Shown: piece by piece, positions 49,742-57,388 of the stretch
Numbering within the stretch: position 1 is the first letter of the stretch
Layout of the letters: each line of letters begins with the position of its first letter
Assembly (NCBI RefSeq): GCF_000739655.1
Contig: NZ_BATR01000183.1
Location: forward strand, 1-64,000
Length of the DNA stretch: 64,000 bases
Direction: 5' to 3'
From: Verrucomicrobium sp. BvORR106
GTDB taxonomy: Bacteria; Verrucomicrobiota; Verrucomicrobiia; Verrucomicrobiales; Verrucomicrobiaceae
Program-made: the position numbers and the translations under genes
Notes under the pieces: generated by a model
Told to the model about the DNA's origin: nothing
What the model saw: the letters and a program-made list of their open reading frames with translations, nothing else
Database searches by the model: none

Positions 49742-51330
49742 TCGTCACTGACCCGTCCCGGCTGTCGCCGCTTGCCGCTCTCGCCGCCCGTCAGGGATGG
49801 CTGCCTTGGGCCGTGCTGATCACCGCATCACTGGGAGCCATCCTGGAGGTCATCGATGTCAGCATCGTCAATGTGGCCCTCACTCATATGCAGGGGAACC
49901 TTGGGGCCACCCTCTCGGAAATCAGCTGGGTGGTCACGGGATATTCGGTGGCGAACGTCATCATCATTCCCCTCACCGCCTGGCTGGGGCGACGGTTTGG
50001 CCGGAAGACTTATTTCCTTTTCTCCCTCGTTCTCTTCATCGCCTCCTCCATGCTCTGCGGCCTGGCGACTTCTCTGCCCATGCTCATCGCGGCCCGCATC
50101 CTGCAAGGGCTGGGTGGAGGCGTGCTGCTGGCCAATGCCCAGTCGGTGATCTTTGAATCCTTTCCTCCCGAGCGTCGCAGCCTGGCCCAGGCGGTGTTCG
50201 GGCTGGGAGTCATCACCGGCCCCGCCATCGGCCCCATCCTGGGCGGCTACCTGACCGACACCCTCGGCTGGCGGTGGATCTTCTTCATCAACCTGCCCGT
50301 TGGGATTGTTTCCGTGATCCTGGCCATCACCTTCCTGCCGAGGGACGACGCCTCTCAGAAAAAGACCGGGGAAAGCGTGGACTGGCTGGGAATCATTCTG
50401 CTCACCATTGGCCTGGGCAGCCTGCAGACCCTGCTGGAGGAGGGGCAGCAGGATGACTGGTTTGCCTCCCGGTTCATCAGTGCCCTGGCAGTGACCAGCG
50501 TGGTGGCCGCAGTCCTCTTTGTCTGGCGGCAGCTCACGGTGAGCCATCCCGTGGTGGATCTTCGGGTACTGCGTCACCGGTCCGTCGCAGCGGGCAGCCT
50601 CTACTCCATGGTGCTCGGAGCGGGTCTCTACGGGGTGATCTTTGCGGTGCCGGTGTTCGCGCAGAACTACCTTCACTTCAATGCCATGCAAACGGGCAAC
50701 CTCCTGGGCCCGGGTGCGATCACCTCTGCCGTGGTCATGATCATGCTTGCGCGGGTCACCAAGTTTGTGGATCCCCGTGTGCTGGTCGCCATGGGGGGCC
50801 TGCTCACTGCGCTCGTGGCGTATCAACTTTCCCACATCACCACCCAGTCTGGTACCAATGAACTCTTCTGGCCGCTCGTACTGCGCGGAGGCAGCAGTGT
50901 GCTGATGTTCCTCCCCTTGAGCCTCGCCACGCTGGGCCCCGTTCCCACGCGGGACATCGCCGCCAGCGCCGGCTTCTACAATCTCACCCGCCAGTTGGGC
51001 GGAAGCATCGGTATCGCCCTCATCACCACCGTGCTGGCCCGGCGCCAGGCGCTGCATGAAAGCATCCTCGCAGAAAAGGTCAGCCTGTTCAACCAGGCCA
51101 CGCAGGAACGACTGGAGATGCTCACAGCCGGATTCCAAACTCATGCCTCCAGTGTGGTCAACGCCCATCATCAGGCTCTGGCCGTGATGAAGGGCACCAT
51201 TCAGGCTCAGGCCGGCGTGCTCAGCTACGCCGACATCTTCCGCTACGTCGCCCTCGCCTTCATCCTCACCCTGCCCCTTCTCCTGCTCCTCGGCAAAGGA
51301 GGCAAACAGGCCCCGGTTGACGCCCACTAA
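49738..51330 (+). CDS. DHA2-family MFS multidrug transporter (EmrB/QacA type)
   Basis: 530 aa, 14 predicted membrane helices. Proton-coupled drug exporter. Motifs: VIDVSIVNVALTHMQGNLGA in TM1, LTAWLGRRFGRKTYFLFSLV (motif A), ARILQGLGGGVLLANAQS (motif B), GPAIGPILGGYLTDTLGWRW (motif C) and FINLPVGIVSVI. EmrB proteins pair with an HlyD-type adaptor, and an EmrA-like gene follows 45 nt downstream. A long periplasmic/cytoplasmic loop before the last helix (LAEKVSLFNQATQERLEML) is typical. Confidence 0.95.
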   Translation: MIVTDPSRLSPLAALAARQGWLPWAVLITASLGAILEVIDVSIVNVALTHMQGNLGATLSEISWVVTGYSVANVIIIPLTAWLGRRFGRKTYFLFSLVLFIASSMLCGLATSLPMLIAARILQGLGGGVLLANAQSVIFESFPPERRSLAQAVFGLGVITGPAIGPILGGYLTDTLGWRWIFFINLPVGIVSVILAITFLPRDDASQKKTGESVDWLGIILLTIGLGSLQTLLEEGQQDDWFASRFISALAVTSVVAAVLFVWRQLTVSHPVVDLRVLRHRSVAAGSLYSMVLGAGLYGVIFAVPVFAQNYLHFNAMQTGNLLGPGAITSAVVMIMLARVTKFVDPRVLVAMGGLLTALVAYQLSHITTQSGTNELFWPLVLRGGSSVLMFLPLSLATLGPVPTRDIAASAGFYNLTRQLGGSIGIALITTVLARRQALHESILAEKVSLFNQATQERLEMLTAGFQTHASSVVNAHHQALAVMKGTIQAQAGVLSYADIFRYVALAFILTLPLLLLLGKGGKQAPVDAH

Positions 51331-51375
51331 CCCAGCCGCCGGACCTTTCTATTTCCTCAATCCCCCAAAAATCGC

Positions 51376-52521
51376 ATGAGCACCCAGACTGCCGTCGCCC
51401 CGAACAAAGACGATGCCGCGCCCCCGGCCTCGGTAGCACCACGAACCCGCCCCCGCATCATGAGAGCGCTCATGCTGGGGATCGTCCTGCCTGTCGCCTT
51501 GCTGGCCTCCGGCCGGGTGGTCTATCACATGCTCACCCATGAGGAGACAGATGACGCCTATGTCACCGGCTCCATCCACACCCTCAGCTCCCGTCTGGCC
51601 GGGGTGGTGGATCAGATCCTCGTGGATGAGAACACCCACGTGAAAGCGGGCCAGCCCATCATCAAACTCGACACTCGGGATCTCACGCTGGAGTGCGACA
51701 AGGCACGCGTGGCCCTGCAGCAGGCCCAGGCCCAACTTGCTCAATCGGAAGCCCGGGTCTCCGATGCCACCTCGCAGGATGATCTGGTACGCGCCGGCAT
51801 CAAGCTGGCCAAGGCCAATGTCTCACGTGATGAAGCGACGGTGGCCAAAGCCAGGCTCGACTTCGAACGCGCCGAAACGCTGAAAACAAAAGACCAACTC
51901 TCCGCCATTTCCCAGGCAGACTACGATACAGCCAAGACCACCCTGGCCACAGCCACGGCAGGCCTTGAAGCCACCCATGCCTCCCTGGAGGCAGCCCAGG
52001 CCTACATCGCCAGCATCGCAGCCAAGAAGAAAGCAACCGAGGCTGAACGGGACGCCGCCAAGGCCCAGGTTCACGCTGCGGAATACGCCCTGAGCTACGC
52101 CGAGCTGCAACTTTCCTACACCACCATCAACGCCCCGTCAGATGGCATCATCAGCCGCAAGAATGTGGAAGTGGGCAACCGCGTTCAGCCAGGGCAGGCC
52201 CTCTTTGCCGTGGTGGATCAGGAGGTGTGGATTCAAGCCAACTTCAAAGAAACTCAACTCTCCCATCTGCACCCCGGCCAGGCTGTGGAAGTCACCGTCG
52301 ACGCCCTGCCTGGGCACGTCCTCGCTGGCCATATCGACAGCTTTGCTCCCGCCAGCGGCGCCCAGTTCGCCCTGCTCCCTCCTGACAACGCCTCCGGCAA
52401 CTTCACCAAAGTGGTCCAACGTGTGCCCGTGAAGATCACCTTCGACCCCGCCACCCTCTCAGGCATCAGCCAGCAAGTCCGGCCGGGACTGTCGGCTATT
52501 GTGAGCATCGCGGTGGACTAG
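51376..52521 (+). CDS. EmrA/HlyD-family secretion protein
   Basis: 381 aa. Cytoplasmic N-terminus, one membrane anchor (RALMLGIVLPVALLASGRVV), then periplasmic domains: lipoyl half-motif (YVTGSIHTLSSRLAGVVDQI, VDENTHVKAGQPIIKLDTRD), a long coiled coil with Ala-rich heptads (LQQAQAQLAQSEARVSDATS, TLATATAGLEATHASLEAAQ), second lipoyl half (TTINAPSDGIISRKNVEVGN) and beta barrel (WIQANFKETQLSHLHPGQAV). Adaptor for the MFS pump just upstream. No outer-membrane channel gene follows. Confidence 0.95.
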   Translation: MSTQTAVAPNKDDAAPPASVAPRTRPRIMRALMLGIVLPVALLASGRVVYHMLTHEETDDAYVTGSIHTLSSRLAGVVDQILVDENTHVKAGQPIIKLDTRDLTLECDKARVALQQAQAQLAQSEARVSDATSQDDLVRAGIKLAKANVSRDEATVAKARLDFERAETLKTKDQLSAISQADYDTAKTTLATATAGLEATHASLEAAQAYIASIAAKKKATEAERDAAKAQVHAAEYALSYAELQLSYTTINAPSDGIISRKNVEVGNRVQPGQALFAVVDQEVWIQANFKETQLSHLHPGQAVEVTVDALPGHVLAGHIDSFAPASGAQFALLPPDNASGNFTKVVQRVPVKITFDPATLSGISQQVRPGLSAIVSIAVD

Positions 52522-52524
52522 GAA

Positions 52525-52621
52525 ATTATGAATTAGGAATGAGCTGTCCGATGCCGCCGATTCACGCCCACGTGACCGGGGAGTCATGGCTCATTCATAA
52601 TTCCTAATTCATCATTCCTAA
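52525..52621. repeat. AT-rich inverted word-like repeat
   Basis: ATGAATTAGGAATGAGC (52528-52544) on the left; GCTCATTCATAATTCCTAAT then TCAT (52589-52612) on the right is its inverse with an extra 7-nt word. Further ATTCCTAATT follows and covers the stop codon of the peptidase gene. Strikingly AT-rich against the surroundings. Confidence 0.6.
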
Positions 52622-54726
52622 TTTTCTTTTCCCAGTTCACGCAGAATAAACGCATACCTCCGCGCCACATCCTCAAGCTGGGCGTAGCGACCGGTGGCAC
52701 CGCCGTGGCCGGCGTCGAAGTTGGTTTCCAGCAGCACGGGGTTCTTTCCTTGATGCACGGCACGGATCTTGGCCACCCATTTGGCAGGCTCCCAGTAGGC
52801 CACCCGCGGATCATTCCAGCCGGTGGTCACGTAGAGGGAGGGAAAGACCTGGGGTTTGACATTTTCATAGGGCACATAGCGCCGCATGACATCAAATACG
52901 GCGCGATCCTCAGGATTGCCCCACTCCTCGTACTCGCCCGTCACCAGCGGGATGGAAGGGTCGAACTGGGTGTTGAGCGCATCCACAAACGGCACATCCG
53001 CCACCACGGCCCGGAAGAGTTCGGGCGCTTGATTCATGACGTAACCCATGATCAACCCGCCGGCACTGGCGCCGTAGGCACACAGGCTAGAGGGGGAGGT
53101 GTACTTGAGCTCCACCAGTCGCTTCGCACAGGCGATGTAGTCGGTGAAGGTCACTTCCTTCTTCAGCACCCGGCCGGCTTCATACCAGGTGCGGCCGAAC
53201 TCGCCACCGCCACGCACTTGCGCCGTCGCGACCGTCACCCCGCGATCCAGCAGGCTCAGGGCCCCCGCGTCGAACCACGGATCACTGCATGATCCGTACG
53301 AGCCGTAGCCGTCCAGCACCAGCCCGGCGCTGCCGTCCAGCGGCAGGTCCTTGCGGCGCACGAGCCAGACCGGCACGACCACTCCATCCGCGGCCTTGGC
53401 CTCGACCTTCTCCACCACATACTTGGCAGGATCAAAGCCCGAGGGCACTTTCTTCTGCTTCAGGACCTTCATGGTGCCGTCAGCCAGATTCAAATCAGCC
53501 ACGGTGAAGGGCGTGACATAGGAGGTGTACATCACCCGCTGGGCCGTGGCGTGGTAGTCAGGAGTGTCATCTGAATCGAGCGATCCCCCCTCCACCGGAG
53601 CGGGCACCCAGCGATGGTCTTTGACCTTGTCTTTGGTTTCAGGATCCAACAGGAACACTCCAGGCACGCCCTGATTCCGAGCCCCTACTACGATGTGCGA
53701 GGCAAAGGCATCCACCCACTGGAGTGCCAGCTTCTCTTCATACGGCCACAATTCCTCCCAATCACCAAGCTTTCCGTCCGCATCCACCGCCGTCAGCAGG
53801 CAGCCGTTGGTACCGCCCAGATTGCTCACAGAGTACCAGCGCCCCTCCCGGTGGGCGACATTGTGCCGGATACCCGCCTTCCGGGGAATCAACACGACGG
53901 CCGGCTCCCCGGGACGATCCAGAGGCACCACGCGGGTTTCAGTCGTATTGGTGCTGCCGGACTCAATCATGAGGTACTTCCGGTCCTTGGTCGGTGAGAT
54001 CCTGACGTCGAACTGCCGGTCAGCTTCCTCATACACCACCACATCGGCCTTCGCCGCCGTGCCCAGCACGTGCCTCATCACCCGGTAGGACCTCTGGGTG
54101 TCATCCGGCGTGGTGTAGAAGAGCGTGCGATTGTCATTGCCCCACACCGGGCCCATGTGAAAGGCCGTGCCTTGGACCTCGTCCGGCAGAAGTTTCCCAG
54201 TGGCGAGTTCCAGGAAATGCAGGGTGTACACGTCGGTCCCATCGTGATTCTCCTTCCAGGCCAGCAACCGGTCATCTGGGCTGACCGAAGCTCCGCCCCC
54301 AAGAAACACCTGGTGTCCCTTGGCACGCTGGTTGAAGTCCAGCATGATTTCCTCGACACCGTCCGCCACCTTCTTCCGGCACAGGGTCTCGTACTCGCTG
54401 CCGGCCACATACTTCTCGTAGTACAAGTAGGCTCCGCGTTGGACGGGCACGCTCACGTCCTCATCCACCACCCGCGAGCGCAACTCTTTGAGCAGGGTGG
54501 TGTAGAGAGGCTTGAGCGGTTTGAAGTAGGCACCGGTGTATGAGTTCTCCGCCACCAGGTACTTCCGCACCGCCGGATCATCCCGCTGCTTGAGCCAGGA
54601 GTAGTCGTCCTGACGGGCTTCTCCGTGCTCGCGGTGCGAAAAAGACCGCCTTTCAGCCTTGGGGGTCGGCTCTTGGCCTACAAGAGGGGTCACCAGCACG
54701 AGGGAAGCGAGGATACTCCGGAGCAT
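52618..54726 (-). CDS. Prolyl oligopeptidase family (S9A, oligopeptidase B-like) serine peptidase
   Basis: 702 aa with a signal peptide (LRSILASLVLVTPLVGQEPT), so exported. N-terminal beta-propeller (about 60-420: DDYSWLKQRDDPAVRKYLVA, VSPDDRLLAWKENHDGTDVY, SPTKDRKYLMIESGSTNTTE), then the alpha/beta hydrolase domain with GYGSYG and the catalytic triad Ser554 (GASAGG), Asp639 (GWNDPRV) and His674 (AGHGG). Cleaves short peptides; the S9A PtrB signature QVRGGGEFGRTWYEAGR is present. Its last codons and stop sit in an AT-rich repeat. Divergent from the PepSY gene at 54926. Confidence 0.94.
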   Translation of the reverse strand: MLRSILASLVLVTPLVGQEPTPKAERRSFSHREHGEARQDDYSWLKQRDDPAVRKYLVAENSYTGAYFKPLKPLYTTLLKELRSRVVDEDVSVPVQRGAYLYYEKYVAGSEYETLCRKKVADGVEEIMLDFNQRAKGHQVFLGGGASVSPDDRLLAWKENHDGTDVYTLHFLELATGKLLPDEVQGTAFHMGPVWGNDNRTLFYTTPDDTQRSYRVMRHVLGTAAKADVVVYEEADRQFDVRISPTKDRKYLMIESGSTNTTETRVVPLDRPGEPAVVLIPRKAGIRHNVAHREGRWYSVSNLGGTNGCLLTAVDADGKLGDWEELWPYEEKLALQWVDAFASHIVVGARNQGVPGVFLLDPETKDKVKDHRWVPAPVEGGSLDSDDTPDYHATAQRVMYTSYVTPFTVADLNLADGTMKVLKQKKVPSGFDPAKYVVEKVEAKAADGVVVPVWLVRRKDLPLDGSAGLVLDGYGSYGSCSDPWFDAGALSLLDRGVTVATAQVRGGGEFGRTWYEAGRVLKKEVTFTDYIACAKRLVELKYTSPSSLCAYGASAGGLIMGYVMNQAPELFRAVVADVPFVDALNTQFDPSIPLVTGEYEEWGNPEDRAVFDVMRRYVPYENVKPQVFPSLYVTTGWNDPRVAYWEPAKWVAKIRAVHQGKNPVLLETNFDAGHGGATGRYAQLEDVARRYAFILRELGKEN

Positions 54727-54925
54727 GCCCGCTCATAACCCGCTCAGCCGAAACGTCAACCACCCACCCCGACGCCCGGCAACGACAGGCAATTGGGTAT
54801 TGCATTTGAGACCTAGACGCAATATCTCTAACCCTTCCGATCCAACCCTCACCCTTCCCACTCCACGACACCGGCGCTCCCGCCTGCCTCCCGCAGCCCT
54901 GCAACCAGACGCCCCTTAGCATTTC

Positions 54926-56062
54926 ATGAAGCGCTTCCTCTTCAACCTTCACTCCTGGATGGGCCTGATCGCCGCGCTGGGGCTCATCGTAATCGGCCTG
55001 ACGGGCAGCATCCTCGTCTTCAATGAGGAGATCGACCGGAACATCTCACCTGCTGAGGTGATCGTAAGCCCGACTCCTGCAGGCAGGCTCTCTTATGACA
55101 CGCTGCTGAGCGGTGTGCGCAAAGCCGTCCCCGGCTATGTGGTCACCGGCTGGTCCGTGGCAGACTCCCCCACCAAAGCGGATCAGTTCTACGTGGTAAA
55201 GGAGGGCACGAGTGAGTGGCGCTTCGTAAGGGTGGACCCATACACCGGCGAAGTCCGGGGTACCCCCACGGAGTCCAGTAAGACGCTGACGGGTTGGCTC
55301 CTGGAGCTGCACTACACGCTCTTCGCAGATCACGCGGGATTGATCATCGCTGGCTTGTTCGCCACGCTCCTGTTCTTTCTGGGTATTACCGGTGTCTGGT
55401 TGTACCGCGGTTTCTGGAAGACGCTCTTCCTGCTGCGTTGGGGTCGCAGCGCCCGCATCTTCTTCTCAGACACCCACAAGATGGTGGGCATCACCAGCGT
55501 GGTCTTCAATCTGATCCTTGGCTTCACTGGAGCGTGGTGGAACTTCAGCCACATCCTTCATCACATGATGGAAGAAGAGCACGTGGAAGAAGACCCTCCC
55601 ATTCATCGCACATTCGAAGCTCCCGGCACCTCCATCACCGCTCTGATGGCGAAAGCAGAGGCCAAGGCCACCGGCTATGTCCCTGGTTACATCTCCCTGC
55701 CCACGACGGAGAAGGACGACCTCGTTTCCTACGGCAAACTGGAGTCCTACGGCCCCTTCCGCAGCAACTACGGGTGCGTCGCCACTTTTGATGCCAAGTC
55801 CGGAGAGCTCAAGGACTTCACAGACGTGAGCCAGTCCGGCGCCTGGGACCAGGTCTTGGACAGCTTCACCCCCTTGCACTACGGCACCTTTGGCGGCCTG
55901 CCAGTGAAGATCCTCTGGAGCCTCGGCGGCCTCGCCCCCGGCATCCTTTCCATCACCGGCTTCCTCATGTGGTACAAGCGCAAGTTCCCGAAGCGCCGGA
56001 AGCAAACCGCGAGTGAACCCGTGGGTGCCCGCGAAAAAGGCGAACTGGAACCTGCCAACTGA
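54926..56062 (+). CDS. PepSY-associated membrane protein (iron-uptake type), first copy
   Basis: 378 aa, four membrane helices. Starts with the family pattern RFLFNLHSWMGLIAALGLIV then GLTGSILVFNEEIDR; two PepSY units (YDTLLSGVRKAVPGYVVTGW and SITALMAKAEAKATGYVPGY), helix 2 (GLIIAGLFATLLFFLGITGV), TMs after FFSDTHKMVGITSVVFNLIL and a final helix with GGLAPGILSITGFLMWYKRK. Conserved histidines in TM1, TM3 and near the end suit heme or metal binding. Relatives neighbour siderophore receptors and some reduce ferric siderophores (FoxB-like), as here. Confidence 0.9.
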   Translation: MKRFLFNLHSWMGLIAALGLIVIGLTGSILVFNEEIDRNISPAEVIVSPTPAGRLSYDTLLSGVRKAVPGYVVTGWSVADSPTKADQFYVVKEGTSEWRFVRVDPYTGEVRGTPTESSKTLTGWLLELHYTLFADHAGLIIAGLFATLLFFLGITGVWLYRGFWKTLFLLRWGRSARIFFSDTHKMVGITSVVFNLILGFTGAWWNFSHILHHMMEEEHVEEDPPIHRTFEAPGTSITALMAKAEAKATGYVPGYISLPTTEKDDLVSYGKLESYGPFRSNYGCVATFDAKSGELKDFTDVSQSGAWDQVLDSFTPLHYGTFGGLPVKILWSLGGLAPGILSITGFLMWYKRKFPKRRKQTASEPVGAREKGELEPAN

Positions 56063-56094
56063 TCCGCGGCTCTACGCCAACGAGTAGGTTCCTA

Positions 56095-56131
56095 AAGCCC
56101 GTGTCTGGTCTGCATGACCGGTCACGGGCTT
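56095..56131. terminator. Bidirectional-looking hairpin between convergent genes
   Basis: AAGCCCGTG (56095-56103) faces CACGGGCTT (56123-56131), 19-nt loop, followed by CTCATTT. Sits between the PepSY gene and the hydrolase gene. Confidence 0.6.
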
Positions 56132-56151
56132 CTCATTTCGCACTCCCCGCA

Positions 56152-57132
56152 TCACTTCAGATAGCTCTGCCAGGCTTTGGCACTGGCTTCACCGGGGAAC
56201 CAGCAGGCGATGCGCTTGTTTCCCTTGAAGTCCTTGTAGGGGGCGACCTCCTTCGTTCCCAGATCCCCCAACCAGCCGTCTTGATCTTTGATCTTGTTCA
56301 GGCTGGGTCCGCTCCCTGCTGCGCTCCGGGTGGGACGTTGCCCCAGCGCCGGACGTCCCGTTTCAGCTGCCGGAGTTGCTGCTCCCAGGCGAAGCGTGAT
56401 GGCGTCATCCATAAACGGCCGGATGGCCTCTAGGGTTTTCCCGGCCTCATGCCCTTCGTTGGGATGGTCGCCGATCGCCCACACCGCCCCGCTCTTGCGA
56501 GCCTGCGTCCAGGAGTCCTGATTGCTCTTGCGCCAGTCTGGCTTCTCCTTGGCTCCGGTCGTCAGAAGCACCGGCACTTCCAAGGCATCCCGCACGTCAG
56601 ACGGCCCACCCGCAGTGGCCTTCGTCACCGCCATCACCACCACTCGCTTGGAGTGCAATCCCGTGAAGACCCGGCTCAGATTCGCCCCCGCTGAGTGGCC
56701 CCAGAAGGCGAGTGGGCCGGTCACGATCTCTGGATGCTGAGCAACCTTCGCCGCCTCTGCCAGCGCCTTTTCCAGGAGTTCCACCGTGGCCGGCATCATC
56801 TGGTAGCCAGCCTCCTGGTCGTCGTCCTTCAAGTTGCAGGCCAGCAGGGCAAAGCCATTCTTGGTCGCCCAGGCCTGCCAGTTCGCGTCCCCCGCGAGGC
56901 CACGGCCATCCCCATTCTTGCCGGGAATCAGGAACAGCGTCCCTCGCAGCGTCTTGGCGTCGTCTGGGAACCAGACCCGAAACTGGGCCGCCTCCAGATC
57001 GAGGGATGTCTGCGGACCGAGGTCAATCTCCCCGCCCCCGGCCAGCAACTGGGGGCCGTTCATGGCCACCATGACGGCAGCCGAGATTGCCGCAATCCGG
57101 CAGGGCGAGAATATTTGCGCGAGTTTCATCAT
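56152..57132 (-). CDS. Exported alpha/beta-hydrolase-like protein
   Basis: 326 aa from the ATG at 57132, where a signal peptide starts (MMKLAQIFSPCRIAAISAAV, MVAMNGPQLLAG). The fold shows GTLFLIPGKNGDGRG (oxyanion region), the nucleophile elbow GHSAGANLS, DALEVPVLLTTGAKEKPDWR near an Asp position and DHPNEGHEAG with the likely catalytic His. Similar to esterases/feruloyl-esterase-like or PHB-depolymerase-like proteins; substrate unknown. The C-terminal 60 residues after the His contain a low-complexity linker and a small domain ending KDFKGNKRIACWFPGEASAK. It lies within the iron group but on the other strand. Confidence 0.8.
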   Translation of the reverse strand: MMKLAQIFSPCRIAAISAAVMVAMNGPQLLAGGGEIDLGPQTSLDLEAAQFRVWFPDDAKTLRGTLFLIPGKNGDGRGLAGDANWQAWATKNGFALLACNLKDDDQEAGYQMMPATVELLEKALAEAAKVAQHPEIVTGPLAFWGHSAGANLSRVFTGLHSKRVVVMAVTKATAGGPSDVRDALEVPVLLTTGAKEKPDWRKSNQDSWTQARKSGAVWAIGDHPNEGHEAGKTLEAIRPFMDDAITLRLGAATPAAETGRPALGQRPTRSAAGSGPSLNKIKDQDGWLGDLGTKEVAPYKDFKGNKRIACWFPGEASAKAWQSYLK

Positions 57133-57388
57133 GGTATTTTGTCGACACCAAAGCAGAAATCCTCCCAATAACCAAGCCAAATCAAAAGAACACTAATTGA
57201 CCAATTGAGGGCCAAAAAGATGACAAATTGGACAGAAACAGGATTGACTATCTGTTGCGACTGCGTCTTGATTGCGCCGCAATTGAGACCCAATCGCGCT
57301 TTCTCCCTCAAAGGCCGGCCGCAGTCTCCCTTGCCCTCTCACAACAACCCGTTCCGTCCGGCGTCAGCCGGCGGAGTTCCCGCACATA
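57133..57388. other. Upstream region of the siderophore receptor
   Basis: Divergent control region between the hydrolase and receptor genes, lower in GC. CAATTGAG words recur at 57202 and 57281, and TTGACT lies at 57244. I see no clear Fur box (GATAATGATAATCATTATC-like) although the genes are of an iron-regulated type. Confidence 0.35.

Noticed and set aside
57133-57388. Fur box upstream of the siderophore receptor
   Set aside because: No run of GATAAT-like hexamers found by eye; left as an open question.
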